DNA of 64,000 nucleotides from a virus. The translations under genes and the position numbers were made by a program. The stretch is from the IMG/VR virus record IMGVR_UViG_3300046464_000129, positions 1 to 64,000 of that record. The stretch is one strand, 5' to 3'. This document shows, piece by piece, positions 8,287 to 18,304 of the stretch. Under the pieces are notes generated by a model. The model saw nothing but the letters and a program-made list of their open reading frames with translations, was not told where the DNA came from and made no database searches. The stretch's first letter is position 1, and each line of letters opens with the position of its first letter.

Positions 8287-9329
8287 TCAAAGAACTCCGG
8301 ACAGGCAAGTTTAAAATTTGTACCCATTAATTTATCTTTTATAGCCATGTGTTTTAATAATTCGTTATATACATTTTCGTTGTATTCATATTTTGTTTCT
8401 ATTTCATATCTTTCTCGTAAACTATTATTCAAGCTACGATATGTTAAGTAGCTTGGTCTATATATTTCAACACTTTTAGAAAATAGTATTCCTTCACTTT
8501 TAGCCCATTGTTCAGCTAGTTTATCTTGTGCCGCATTTATTGACATAGGCAAATAGTTTATGGTTAGACTAAAATTGTCGTTGTGCATTGCAATTTTCTG
8601 AAAATGTTTTAAGTTTGCAGATACTTCTTTCCATTTAGCACCTGCTCTAATATATTCAAATCTATCTTCAATTCCATCTATACTTACTAAAAAGACAACT
8701 TGCTTAAATGATAATAACATTTTTAGCATCTCATCGTCAAGTGGTATAGTTCCGTTAGTGATAATACTTAAACGTACTGCTGGTGATACTTCATCTTCAT
8801 ATAACTTTTTAATAATCTTTCTTACGTGTGGAATCATAAATGGTTCACCACCTGTAAATTTTAAATACTTTGTATCATATAAATTTTCCATCATTTGTGG
8901 CAGTATATCTTTATGCCACCCAGTTTTAAGTTTAGCTTCATTTTTAACTACATTTAACCATTCTTCATTTGGATTTTGATTTACTAGATTATGCCATTTA
9001 CTGCTACTTGTAGGGTTACACATTACACAGGTTAGGTTACAAGTATTGTGCAATTTTAAATCCCAATATTGAATTCCTTCTGCACCTTCAAACCATTCGT
9101 TAGCTTCCATTCGTAAACTTGTATTACCTCTGTCTTCTTCTGCTTTACATTCGTAGCAGTTAGGTAACCACTTGTCTAAACTTTTATCATATAATTCATC
9201 AAATTTTTCTCGCCAGCCAGATTCGTTATATCTTTGATCTATATCTTCATTCATGTACATACAACAAGGTCGTACGTTTCCTACTGGTCCTATTGTCATA
9301 CCATGTTTAAACATTAAACATTTTGGCAT
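8283..9329 (-). CDS. Twitch-domain radical SAM protein, compact
   Basis: 348 residues, the shortest of the complete twitch rSAMs here. It has C4, C22-C23 (VRPCCMY), C58/C61 (NCYECKAEE), the core C97, C101, C104 (TCNLTCVMC) and FTGGEP. It lacks part of the C-terminal helix region of its longer paralogs but keeps the tail M-G-T-N-F-K-L-A-C-P-E. It directly follows a 2OG-Fe(II) oxygenase-like gene with a 23-base overlap, which suggests a shared substrate. Confidence 0.94.
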   Translation of the reverse strand: MPKCLMFKHGMTIGPVGNVRPCCMYMNEDIDQRYNESGWREKFDELYDKSLDKWLPNCYECKAEEDRGNTSLRMEANEWFEGAEGIQYWDLKLHNTCNLTCVMCNPTSSSKWHNLVNQNPNEEWLNVVKNEAKLKTGWHKDILPQMMENLYDTKYLKFTGGEPFMIPHVRKIIKKLYEDEVSPAVRLSIITNGTIPLDDEMLKMLLSFKQVVFLVSIDGIEDRFEYIRAGAKWKEVSANLKHFQKIAMHNDNFSLTINYLPMSINAAQDKLAEQWAKSEGILFSKSVEIYRPSYLTYRSLNNSLRERYEIETKYEYNENVYNELLKHMAIKDKLMGTNFKLACPEFFE

Positions 9330-10086
9330 AATTCTCGTTTACTTTCTTTTTAAATGCAATACCCGGTCCACCGTCAAATATCATATGTATTCTTGGTTCA
9401 TCACTTCGATTCCATACTGCGTGTTTATATCCAGTATTTATTTTAAAAACTGTTCCATGTTTAAAAGGCATAGTTCCATATTCTTCCATAACTAAAGAAC
9501 ACCCATCTGGATTATTAATAGCAACGTTTGTTGCTCCCAATCCAGGTACTTTATCCACATCTTTATGCGGTGCTATATAACCACCTGGTAACAAACACAT
9601 AAATCTTACTCTTGTAAAATCATCGTATAACATTTCATCTTGCATCCATTCTTTTGTAAGTGGTGCAAACTTTGCAATATCAGTCCAATCACTTAAATCT
9701 TTTTCTGCCCTGTCTGGCATATTATAATCTTCTGGACAATTTGTATGTACACTACTCATACCGTGTATACATAGGCTCATCCAACCTCCTGATCCTGCAG
9801 ATCTATGATTTGTAAAACATTCAGTTTCCATTAAATGATATGCTTCTCTTTTAATATCTCCCCATGGCACATTTATATCATGTAATCTTACCCAAGGAAC
9901 TCGTGTGTTATCTCCAATATAGTCTATATCGTCTGATGCATCTAATTGTACTTTATCTGCTGAAGCAGGATTTTTATCAAAGTTTTCCCATATATCAAAA
10001 TGCTCTCGAGTCTCATCATCAACTCTTTCCCACCAGTCACTTTGAAAACCAGTTTTTTTACTTCTGTATCTATCAAATTTCCTCAT
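9307..10086 (-). CDS. Aspartyl/asparaginyl beta-hydroxylase-like 2OG-Fe(II) oxygenase
   Basis: 259 residues from the ATG at 10084-10086, in an ATGA overlap with the upstream gene; a TTG two codons earlier is less likely. The C-terminal half has a jelly-roll-like arrangement with H174-x-D176 (APHKDVD), distal H222 (GYKHAVWN) and R232 (EPRIHMIF). These are the iron and 2-oxoglutarate ligands expected in this family, which hydroxylates Asp/Asn or related groups. The N-terminal 130 residues match no known domain that I recognise. It lies among rSAM genes. Confidence 0.78.
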   Translation of the reverse strand: MRKFDRYRSKKTGFQSDWWERVDDETREHFDIWENFDKNPASADKVQLDASDDIDYIGDNTRVPWVRLHDINVPWGDIKREAYHLMETECFTNHRSAGSGGWMSLCIHGMSSVHTNCPEDYNMPDRAEKDLSDWTDIAKFAPLTKEWMQDEMLYDDFTRVRFMCLLPGGYIAPHKDVDKVPGLGATNVAINNPDGCSLVMEEYGTMPFKHGTVFKINTGYKHAVWNRSDEPRIHMIFDGGPGIAFKKKVNENYAKMFNV

Positions 10087-11465
10087 ATCCAAGTCCTTCT
10101 TCCTATGTCTATCATGTCTTTGTGTGTTCCTCCTGCATCTCCACTAAAATATACTTTTTTTGATTTACCCAAAATCTTGTGAATATAATCAATTAGAGAG
10201 AAGTATACATTCATTCCACTATCAAAATAATTTGCTTCGTAGCTCCATATATTACTTACTTGTAAAAATACTACCTTATTAGGTTTTACTACAGATACTA
10301 TATCATCATATGAGTTTATAATATCTGCTATGATAAAGCTATGTTCTAATTCTTTAATCTTATACCAAGCTTCTAGCCATTTTTGTTCGCTATCAAAACT
10401 ATTAAAAAAATCATCTACTTTACTTTCTTCATAAATTAAACTTAAATTACTAGGTTTATTATTTTCATAATACTGCTTAAAGTTTATACCGTTCCAATCA
10501 TGAATAAGTCCTTGTAACCAATCCATTTGTGGTTTACTAAAGTCAACCCATATAACTTGTTCCATTGTATCTAGGTTATTTGCTATATGTTTAAATTGAG
10601 ATAATCCACTTGCTGGACATACTAATACTTCAACACCTTTTGAACCATAGTTTGGTACGTCTTCTGTGTTTGTAACATATATCATATTATGTGATGAATT
10701 CAAAAGCTCAAACAAAGGTTTCTTATCTGCTTCGTTGTTTTTTAAATCATATACAAATTCTATTTGATTTTGTTTAGTTAACGAATTCCAATATTTTAAA
10801 TTTGCGTGTAGTTGAGTCCATTGTTGCTCATCTTCAGGATACACACATACTTTTTTACTTCTTATATCAAAGTCAAGATTTAATACTGTATAACCTTCTT
10901 TTAATGATACCCATAAAAACCTATCAAATATATTAGCTGGTTCAATTTTTCCATCATTTCCTTCTATAGGTTTTATCCAATAAGGAGTGTAATCATCGTG
11001 TATATTCTCTTCACTTACTCTATATTTCTTTTTAAGTATTTCATCTTTAGTTAACCATTTAATATTATCAATTTCTTTTAAGTTAACAATTATACATTGT
11101 TCATGAAATCTAGGATCTTTATTTTTGAAATTTAAAATATGTCCGGCTACAAGCCATCTATCATATGTATGAAAGGCTTTTAGAATAGCTTCGTCTATTT
11201 CTGGTTCAAGAGGCCAACTGCCTTCTGCCCATAGTACTGCATATTTGTAATCTAACTTTTTTAGTCTTCTTAATATTGCAATTATTTCATCGTCCTCTAT
11301 TTCAGTTATAATAGAACTTTCCATAAAGTTTATATTTACATTAGTACAATTTTTTAAAGTAGACACATATGAATCTTTTGTATCGTCATCATACTTAATT
11401 AATGCCTTATCAAAAGAAATATGACATACTGGAATGTCGTTATATTCATTTATTTTTATTTTCAT
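10083..11465 (-). CDS. Hypothetical protein, paralog of its upstream neighbour
   Basis: 460 residues of unknown family. It shares with the adjacent gene a K-Y-A-x-x-W-x-x-G-x-W-P segment near residue 95. They also share a long C-terminal block, W-L-x-x-W-x-x-I/V-K then H-x-x-I-x-A-D-x-I-N-x-Y, then S-N-I-x-S-Y. An A-G-H-I-L then H-E-Q-C-I-I-V-N-L stretch faintly recalls glycosyltransferase-like proteins, but not enough for a call. No cysteine cluster, signal peptide or membrane segment is seen. Junctions are ATGA and TAATG. Confidence 0.85.
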   Translation of the reverse strand: MKIKINEYNDIPVCHISFDKALIKYDDDTKDSYVSTLKNCTNVNINFMESSIITEIEDDEIIAILRRLKKLDYKYAVLWAEGSWPLEPEIDEAILKAFHTYDRWLVAGHILNFKNKDPRFHEQCIIVNLKEIDNIKWLTKDEILKKKYRVSEENIHDDYTPYWIKPIEGNDGKIEPANIFDRFLWVSLKEGYTVLNLDFDIRSKKVCVYPEDEQQWTQLHANLKYWNSLTKQNQIEFVYDLKNNEADKKPLFELLNSSHNMIYVTNTEDVPNYGSKGVEVLVCPASGLSQFKHIANNLDTMEQVIWVDFSKPQMDWLQGLIHDWNGINFKQYYENNKPSNLSLIYEESKVDDFFNSFDSEQKWLEAWYKIKELEHSFIIADIINSYDDIVSVVKPNKVVFLQVSNIWSYEANYFDSGMNVYFSLIDYIHKILGKSKKVYFSGDAGGTHKDMIDIGRRTWI

Positions 11466-12748
11466 TATATTGCTTTCCCTATACTATCGTTCGTACTGAA
11501 TCCAATTATCGATCTTACATCACAATTTAATTCATTGTCATCTACATCTGTTCCCAAGAACCAGCATCTTTTTGTTCTTTGTAATTCTGTAATTAAATCA
11601 GCAAAACTCTTTTCTAATGTAAATGGTTCACTTCTTACTTTTAATAATACATAACTGTATATGTTACTGGCCCAAAAAAATGCACTCTTATCGTTATCTA
11701 CTGCATTAGTAATTTTATGGTAATCATTTATTAAATCAGCTTCTATATATTCATGTTTGCATAGTTTAACTTGTGTCCAAAAATCTAACCAACTATGTTC
11801 ACCACCAAATGCTTCAACAATATTTAACCATTCCTTGTCCACATTTTTTAATAGATCTGTATTAGCTTCTGGATTATCCTTACAGAACTGTTTTACGAAC
11901 TCTGGATAGTTAGATCCGTCCCAATTTTCCACCATTAGACGCTTAAATTTGAGGCTACAAGCGTCGAAATCAAACCAGATGTACTTTGTACTGTCTATAT
12001 CAAAACCGTACTTAAAAGCGAAATATAGCAGTTTAAAACCTGCGGTTGTGCCTACATATTGTTGGAAATTTTCGTGTTTTAATCTACTAGAAATACCAGA
12101 ATTAACTGGCTCAGTATTAACAAAATATATAGGACTAGTTGGTATATTTTTACGTTTAATCACTACTCTAGCACCACGTGTTATTGTATGGTCTGTATAT
12201 TTTTTACCCATTAGTCCATTTAAGAAGTTTACTGGATCTGTCTTTGGAGCACATACAACTATGTTTCTTAATATTGTTGGATTTAATTCAACTGTTTGTT
12301 CGCCTAGCCACCTTTCGGCCCAGAAATCATAACTACCAAAGTTAGGTGCTTTAGGTGGCCAGGCATTGAACTGGTCTATGTTAAGTAACATTAGACTATC
12401 TGGAAAATTAGGATGTACTGCCGTAATCCATTCTTTGTCCAAATTCTTTATAAACTGTAATATTTTTTTCTCTATCCCATCTGATTTAGGCCAACATCCA
12501 TCAAACCAAAATGCGGCATACTTATGACCCATTTTTCTAACTGACTGTACCCACGCAATGTTTCTATCATTGTATAAGTTTACTATACTTGAATTAATAT
12601 GATTGTCAATCTCTACTTGTTGTAGCAACTGTATTTTTTGTTTTAGTTCTTCCCAATTAGACAAATGAGTGTTTTTAGGAATAAAAACATTTACAATCTC
12701 GCTATCACTTATCCATTGATAGTCCCAATCTTTATCACCCTTTTTCAT
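11465..12748 (-). CDS. Hypothetical protein, paralog of its downstream neighbour
   Basis: 427 residues. The N-terminal part has H-K-Y-A-A-F-W-F-D-G-C-W-P, matching the K-Y-A-V-L-W-A-E-G-S-W-P of the neighbour. A W-F-D-F-D-A and a later H-E-Y-I-E-A-D-L-I-N-D-Y plus S-N-I-Y-S-Y complete the shared blocks. Gene order suggests a tandem duplication followed by strong divergence. The protein is predicted soluble. The family is unknown to me; its position between rSAM genes suggests a role in the same pathway. Confidence 0.85.
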   Translation of the reverse strand: MKKGDKDWDYQWISDSEIVNVFIPKNTHLSNWEELKQKIQLLQQVEIDNHINSSIVNLYNDRNIAWVQSVRKMGHKYAAFWFDGCWPKSDGIEKKILQFIKNLDKEWITAVHPNFPDSLMLLNIDQFNAWPPKAPNFGSYDFWAERWLGEQTVELNPTILRNIVVCAPKTDPVNFLNGLMGKKYTDHTITRGARVVIKRKNIPTSPIYFVNTEPVNSGISSRLKHENFQQYVGTTAGFKLLYFAFKYGFDIDSTKYIWFDFDACSLKFKRLMVENWDGSNYPEFVKQFCKDNPEANTDLLKNVDKEWLNIVEAFGGEHSWLDFWTQVKLCKHEYIEADLINDYHKITNAVDNDKSAFFWASNIYSYVLLKVRSEPFTLEKSFADLITELQRTKRCWFLGTDVDDNELNCDVRSIIGFSTNDSIGKAI

Positions 12749-13970
12749 TTACTAACCTTTCATTAACTATATCCATACCTTCAAGTTTAACTCCAAGATG
12801 TTGTTTTATCATTTTCTTTAAATCTACATTAAGCAAATAACGATTCTCTATATCTCTGGTATACTTCCTCATCTTTGCATAATCTCTTATAGTTGGTTCA
12901 TTGTTTTTTAAATAAGTTATAAACTTATTCATTTCTGGAAATTCTTTTTTAGCTTCTTCTAATTTATTTAAAATTAATTCTCTATATTCAGCTGGCCATA
13001 AATTAGGTCTCAAGTATTTTGGTGTTTGCAAAATGTTTGCCGTAATAAACTTTAAGTCAATCGGACTATCTTTCCAAAACTTAAAGAACTCTGGCATATG
13101 AAAAATATTGTGTGCCTGTACTGTTATACCAGCGGCAAGATCTATTGTTGGTTCTGAATCCAATATCATCATATTTGCATATACTGTATCCCAATCACCA
13201 TCTCTTCTTATATAATTGTATACATCTCCTATACCGTCCATACTTACTTTTATATTAACACTTTTAAACTTATTCCAAATTTCAATTAAATCGTATTTTT
13301 TAAATTTGATATAACTTAAATTACTAGCATAACGTAACTTAATTCTTCTCTTTACTTCGTCTGGTATACTATCTAATAAATCATAATGCTCTTTGTTTAT
13401 TATTGGCTCACCACCAGTAAATTGTAAAGTATGAACTGTATCCCATATACTAGGCCATTTACCAAGGCTTTCAAATAGTGTAGTTGGTCTCAATAGTCTA
13501 GTTTCATATCCATCTGTAGTATACTTTTTAATAATATCTAAATCAGCAACACGTTTATAACTACTATGAGTACTGCACATAATACATTTTAAATTACAAA
13601 AATTACTTACTTTTAATTCCACCCAATAAGGTTTATTGTTTACAGTATAATCATCATTAACATCTATTATATCAGAAAAAGTTTTCCAATTATCTTTTTC
13701 CCATTGTAGCCTATTGCTTATAATTCCAGAATCTTCATTGTGCCAACATACATCACAACGTTTAGGTCTTTCACCATTAGCTAACGCCCTTCTAAGTTCT
13801 TTATAGTTTTTATTATTCCAAGACTGTATTGCACTTTCTCCTTTTTCATTTAAAGGTATTTCTTGTGCTTCACAACAAGGTACAAGGTCTCCACCTGCAC
13901 TTCCATAGACGTGCATAAATGGTAACATACAAAAAGTTTTACTTTTCTTTAATTTCTCTTTATCTATCAT
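12735..13970 (-). CDS. Twitch-domain radical SAM protein
   Basis: 411 residues. The twitch module has C14 (FCMLPFMH), C32-C33 (VPCCEA) and C72/C75 (RCDVCWHNED). The rSAM core has C125, C129, C132 (FCNLKCIMC) and FTGGEP. The M-D-G-I-G-D-x-Y-N-Y-I-R segment is typical of the group here. Unlike most paralogs, the C-terminal tail has no R-G-T-x-F-x-P-E motif but a long helical region ending N-E-R-L-V-N-E-K-G. It overlaps its downstream neighbour by 14 bases. Confidence 0.95.
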   Translation of the reverse strand: MIDKEKLKKSKTFCMLPFMHVYGSAGGDLVPCCEAQEIPLNEKGESAIQSWNNKNYKELRRALANGERPKRCDVCWHNEDSGIISNRLQWEKDNWKTFSDIIDVNDDYTVNNKPYWVELKVSNFCNLKCIMCSTHSSYKRVADLDIIKKYTTDGYETRLLRPTTLFESLGKWPSIWDTVHTLQFTGGEPIINKEHYDLLDSIPDEVKRRIKLRYASNLSYIKFKKYDLIEIWNKFKSVNIKVSMDGIGDVYNYIRRDGDWDTVYANMMILDSEPTIDLAAGITVQAHNIFHMPEFFKFWKDSPIDLKFITANILQTPKYLRPNLWPAEYRELILNKLEEAKKEFPEMNKFITYLKNNEPTIRDYAKMRKYTRDIENRYLLNVDLKKMIKQHLGVKLEGMDIVNERLVNEKG

Positions 13971-15099
13971 TATACTTTAATATACTGGCAAACTTTGGTG
14001 CCATACTTATATCTTGTCCTCTGTGTTTTAAAACTTTGTTTAGCTCTGCTATATACTTCTCACTATTATCAATGTTTGATTCTGTATTAATAAGTCTTTT
14101 AATCATTTTATAAGAACTTTTAAACTTACCTGCATTTTTATTAAAGCCACCGTACTGTGACTCTATCATAAAATCAAGTGTCTTTTTATACCATTCAGGC
14201 CAATGCCTAATACTCATATAATGAGGTTCTTCTACAATTTGTAACATAACATCAATACCTTTATGCACTCTAGCCCAATGTATAAATTCGTGTAACTGTG
14301 GAGCATTAATTACACTTAAAGTGGTGGCTGTAGCTATTTTTAAGCGTCCTGTAGCGTCTTTAAACTCTATCCACTTGTCAAGTGTTGCTTCTATCTTATC
14401 CCACTTACTAGGGTAACGTAGAAGCTCATTTGTAGTTCCTACTCCGTCAATACTAGGACTTAAATCTATTTGTTTAAACTTTAATAATGCGTCATGCTCT
14501 AATTTTGCTGGAAACCATGTACAGTTTGTAAATATTTCTAAATGTATTTGTTCTGCTATTCCATGATCAGCTAATCTTACAATTAGGTTTAAAAATTGTT
14601 TATGTAAAAATGGTTCACCACCTGTTACTTTAATATACTTCACGTGTTTTAGATCATCAATGTTGATATTATCTAAATCATATTCTTGTACTTCTTTTAA
14701 TTTAGTAATCTTTTCTTGACTACTGATACCTAATGCTAGTTCATCTTTATCCCAATTATGACTATATTCACTACCACAACTTAGACAGGCTAGATTACAC
14801 AATCTACCTACAGTTATTTCTAGATACTCAAGTCTTACAGTATCGTCAAAGTCATTAAAGAATTGATCTGCTTCTGTTCTCATACTTGATCCATTATTAG
14901 CTTCGTCTATTTTACATTTGTAACAACCAGGATGCCATTTGTTTTGCATCATTAGTTTTCTAATATCTTCAAAATCATTATGATCATTTGGTCCCAGAAA
15001 TCTATTGTGAAATCTACAACATGGTGTATTTGGTACACCATGCATAAGCATCTTACCCTTAAATGGATAAGCACAAGCATATTCTGGAAGTCTAGCCAT
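13960..15099 (-). CDS. Twitch-domain radical SAM protein
   Basis: 379 residues. C9 (ACAYPFKG), C27-C28 (TPCCRFH) and C59/C62 (GCYKCKIDE) form the N-terminal module. C101, C105, C108 (LCNLACLSC) form the rSAM core, with VTGGEP. S-I-D-G-V-G-x-x-N-E-L-L-R-Y-P follows the usual pattern. It begins on a TAATG junction with the aminotransferase-like gene, so the two are translationally coupled and may act on one substrate. Confidence 0.94.
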   Translation of the reverse strand: MARLPEYACAYPFKGKMLMHGVPNTPCCRFHNRFLGPNDHNDFEDIRKLMMQNKWHPGCYKCKIDEANNGSSMRTEADQFFNDFDDTVRLEYLEITVGRLCNLACLSCGSEYSHNWDKDELALGISSQEKITKLKEVQEYDLDNINIDDLKHVKYIKVTGGEPFLHKQFLNLIVRLADHGIAEQIHLEIFTNCTWFPAKLEHDALLKFKQIDLSPSIDGVGTTNELLRYPSKWDKIEATLDKWIEFKDATGRLKIATATTLSVINAPQLHEFIHWARVHKGIDVMLQIVEEPHYMSIRHWPEWYKKTLDFMIESQYGGFNKNAGKFKSSYKMIKRLINTESNIDNSEKYIAELNKVLKHRGQDISMAPKFASILKYNDR

Positions 15100-16004
15100 T
15101 ACTCAGTAAATTTTCCTTTCTTCTTATGTTGTCTTACTTCTTTACCAATGTTAACTCTGTTGTACAATCCATCTCTATGATACTCGTCCCACTTTGGACC
15201 TTTAGGTGCTAGTCCAATATGAACTGTGTTTGTAGCTTCAAATCCATAGTGTTCACATACTGCTAACTGACTGCTCATATAATTGTTTGGATGGGTATCA
15301 GGACTAAACTCGTTCATTAATCTATTTCCAATAGCAATGTTCAAATGATTTAAATGATTCCATTCATTCTGTACAGGAACAGTTCCTTCGTCAATATTTG
15401 AGAAAGCTATACCTGTTCTCCAATTACCACAACTTAATCCTTTGGTAGTACTAAACACTACCATTTTAATACAAGGCTCAACAAAATTAATTTCAATATC
15501 GTAACAAGTACCAAACCAAGCACAATCAATTAATACAGGAACATCTTTTTCATTGCATTGTTTTATTACGTCATAGTATTGTTCAGGTACTCTACCTGTT
15601 CCACTAAATGGCACACTTATTAATATTGCATCACCAGATTGTATTCCAGTATCATCAATACTATCATGCCACTCCATTGGGTGATTAATTTGTGCATCTC
15701 TATTGTATGGAAACTCTCCACGAAACATTTTTAAGTTATATCCATTCACCTGTGTCCAATGATGCCACCAGGCTAATGATTGTATTGTACCATCTGTAAC
15801 ATATCTATTTTTAAATGTTTCTACACCTGTAAAACTATTCAACTTACTACTAGCTATCCATTTAGGATAATTCTCTAACAATATATTTCCTTCATCTGTT
15901 ATTGTACTAGGATCAATATTGGGAAAGTATTCTTTTACTAGAAAATCCATATATGGTTGATGCCATATACTATTTCCTGTTTTACTAAAATTGGGATTAC
16001 TCAT
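15099..16004 (-). CDS. PLP-dependent aminotransferase-like protein (fold type I)
   Basis: 301 residues. A large-domain fold type I signature is visible: D160 in V-P-V-L-I-D-C-A-W-F-G (pyridine-nitrogen partner), K188 in S-T-T-K-G-L (Schiff-base lysine) and R196 in G-N-W-R-T-G. It is shorter than standard class I/II aminotransferases (about 370-400), and the C-terminal small domain seems reduced. The reaction (transamination, decarboxylation or other PLP chemistry) cannot be told. It sits between two rSAM genes with 1- and 8-base overlaps. Confidence 0.7.
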   Translation of the reverse strand: MSNPNFSKTGNSIWHQPYMDFLVKEYFPNIDPSTITDEGNILLENYPKWIASSKLNSFTGVETFKNRYVTDGTIQSLAWWHHWTQVNGYNLKMFRGEFPYNRDAQINHPMEWHDSIDDTGIQSGDAILISVPFSGTGRVPEQYYDVIKQCNEKDVPVLIDCAWFGTCYDIEINFVEPCIKMVVFSTTKGLSCGNWRTGIAFSNIDEGTVPVQNEWNHLNHLNIAIGNRLMNEFSPDTHPNNYMSSQLAVCEHYGFEATNTVHIGLAPKGPKWDEYHRDGLYNRVNIGKEVRQHKKKGKFTE

Positions 16005-17247
16005 AATATTTTAACTCCTTAATAAATTTAAAGGTATCTGTACCTCTTAAACGATCAAGGTCTTTTGTGTATCTCATAAACCATTGCCAATATTTCTCTT
16101 GATCTTTTTCATCTACACCTTCCAACTGTAATCCATCTCTTATTGCATGAATGCCTGTTTGGTAGTGTATTTCTTGTGCATGATAGCTTCCTTTAGGCCA
16201 GATACTTCTATCTGGTATTTGTAGAAGTTTATCATACATGATATATTTTAATTCTTCTGGCAAGTATGCTATGTTTAAGTAACTAGGATTAACTACAACA
16301 TTACTCATACTAATACTTGCTCTATGTTCGTGTTTTTCTTTAAACCATTTCCATACTTTATCTAACCCAAATATATTAGTTGACATTACGGTTACTGCAA
16401 ATACAACTTCAATATTATCATATGTATAAAATTTCTCTATATTATTTTCTAATTCTTTAAACGTGTATTTTCCACCACGTATAATACTATATAATTCATC
16501 TACTGCTTCTATACTAATAAGCAATTCTATATGCTTAAAGTGTTTAAATATCTCTTGAAAGTCTTCGTCAAATACTGTAGCATTAGTTGATATATCTAGC
16601 ATAATATTCTTTGCTAGTCCTTGATCAATAAACCATTGTAATATTGCTTTACAACTTTCATCATACAAAGGTTCGCCACCTCTTAATGCTACCCATTGTA
16701 AATTTCTAAAGTAGTCTGGGTCTGCAAACAAGTTATCAAGAAACTGCATATCAGTTACTCCATGATATCCTATCTTTGCTTGTTCCCAATAATCTGGCTT
16801 TTCTTTGTTTAGCTTTTTTCCATCTTTGGTCCAACCTGTACTTACAAATGGATTACAATGTAAACAAGCTAGGTTACATTTATTGCTTATTGTAAAGTCT
16901 AAATAACGTATATCAGGTTTACTAGTAGCATTATTTTTAATTGATCCACGTTTTACATCTTCATCAAGTTTATCCCAAAAATACATTCTACGACTCTTAC
17001 CACTTTGTTCTTTCTTTTGACAAGCTATACAAGCTGGCGGTATATTTCTACCTGCATGAGCTTTTCTTAATTCTACTGCTTCTTTACTGTTTAATATTTC
17101 TGGTAATGTCTGCTTTGTAATATTGCCAAATTTTCCTTGATAGATAATGTCTGGTAATACATTACCTCCCCACTTAATCGTTAAGGCGTTCCATGGTGCA
17201 AGGCACGTAGGAAACCTAGTATCTTTTAACATTGGATTTACATACAT
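15997..17247 (-). CDS. Twitch-type radical SAM protein lacking the CC pair
   Basis: 416 residues from the ATG at 17245-17247, just after the upstream stop; a GTG six codons earlier is an alternative. C15 (TCLAPWNA) and C73/C76 (ACIACQKKE) of the twitch module are kept, but the usual CC pair is replaced by D33-I34. Its auxiliary cluster is therefore likely changed or lost. The rSAM core is intact: C124, C128, C131 (KCNLACLHC) and LRGGEP. The tail is D-L-D-R-L-R-G-T-D-T-F. Confidence 0.93.
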   Translation of the reverse strand: MYVNPMLKDTRFPTCLAPWNALTIKWGGNVLPDIIYQGKFGNITKQTLPEILNSKEAVELRKAHAGRNIPPACIACQKKEQSGKSRRMYFWDKLDEDVKRGSIKNNATSKPDIRYLDFTISNKCNLACLHCNPFVSTGWTKDGKKLNKEKPDYWEQAKIGYHGVTDMQFLDNLFADPDYFRNLQWVALRGGEPLYDESCKAILQWFIDQGLAKNIMLDISTNATVFDEDFQEIFKHFKHIELLISIEAVDELYSIIRGGKYTFKELENNIEKFYTYDNIEVVFAVTVMSTNIFGLDKVWKWFKEKHEHRASISMSNVVVNPSYLNIAYLPEELKYIMYDKLLQIPDRSIWPKGSYHAQEIHYQTGIHAIRDGLQLEGVDEKDQEKYWQWFMRYTKDLDRLRGTDTFKFIKELKYYE

Positions 17248-17251
17248 ATTA

Positions 17252-18301
17252 TTAGCATACTCCACACGATCGTTTACATACTTCCCATTTGGCTTCTTTG
17301 ACTACAGTATCAAGGTGATGGTTGTACCAATCGTTACTTAATATTTCTTGTAAACTATATTTGAATAAGCTATTTTCAGTTCTTCTTTCAATAATAGTTT
17401 CATCGCAATTTGTTTTAAGAGATTGTTTGGATAAATTTACTCCATATAAACTTACATGGCAACAAGGCCATACAGTTCCAAAAGGATCAATTTGTATCTC
17501 TCCTTCATTGTACCAAGGACATTTTGTTTCATTCATAAATTTTGAGTCTTTTAATACTTCTGTTATATGCATCCAATAATCTGAATCAGGTTGGTCGCTT
17601 ATTGTAAACTCGTCATTTTGTTCAAACCACCATTCTTGCTCTTTCATATTAGATTTTTTTATTACGTATTTTTCATCTTTATCATTTATTCTTATGTCAC
17701 CTCCTTGGTGACTGCTTCTTGTTACAAATTGTCTGCACTTTAAAGTTTCTGCCAAATTCTTTAGTTCTTCAACTTGATGCTGGTTATGTTCAAACAATGT
17801 CATTATTATTCTTCCACTACCACCAGCTTCATTAAAACTTTTTATATTTTGTATAATTTTTTTAAAATCTGTTCTTCTTCTATATATGTGATGTGTATCT
17901 TCTAATCCATCTACTGCAAAATTAACCTGATGAGCAGGATACTTTCTTAATTGTTTAGCTAAATCAAACCAAAACTTTTCACCTCTCATACTACCATTTG
18001 TATTGATAGTTATAAATGTTTCTGGGTGATTCTCAATCCATATTCTTACCATCTCAACTAAATTTGGATGCATCATAGGATCGCCCCAATTACCATTTAA
18101 TGCTAACTGACCAATGTACCAACCTTTAGTATCTTTAGTACATATTCTTTTCCATAAATCTATATCAAAATGATTCAATGCTAATTCTGGTTCAGTATCT
18201 CCACCATCTTTGTTTCTAACACAAGCACCACATCTTGCATTACAATGACTGGTTACATCAAACTGAAATTTGTGTACCTTTGATTGCCATTTCATTCCCA
18301 T
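17252..18301 (-). CDS. Radical SAM/SPASM protein
   Basis: 349 residues. The rSAM core is at the N-terminus: C20, C24, C27 (SHCNARCGAC), with G-N-W-G-D-P in the place of GGEP. The C-terminal SPASM-like part has C261, C280-C281 (VWPCCHVS) and C342, C346, C349 (CKRSCGVC). This is the full-length relative of the split core/SPASM pair at 3480-4476. SPASM proteins usually modify peptides or proteins; the target here is unknown. Start at ATG 18299-18301. Confidence 0.93.
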   Translation of the reverse strand: MGMKWQSKVHKFQFDVTSHCNARCGACVRNKDGGDTEPELALNHFDIDLWKRICTKDTKGWYIGQLALNGNWGDPMMHPNLVEMVRIWIENHPETFITINTNGSMRGEKFWFDLAKQLRKYPAHQVNFAVDGLEDTHHIYRRRTDFKKIIQNIKSFNEAGGSGRIIMTLFEHNQHQVEELKNLAETLKCRQFVTRSSHQGGDIRINDKDEKYVIKKSNMKEQEWWFEQNDEFTISDQPDSDYWMHITEVLKDSKFMNETKCPWYNEGEIQIDPFGTVWPCCHVSLYGVNLSKQSLKTNCDETIIERRTENSLFKYSLQEILSNDWYNHHLDTVVKEAKWEVCKRSCGVC

Positions 18302-18304
18302 ATG

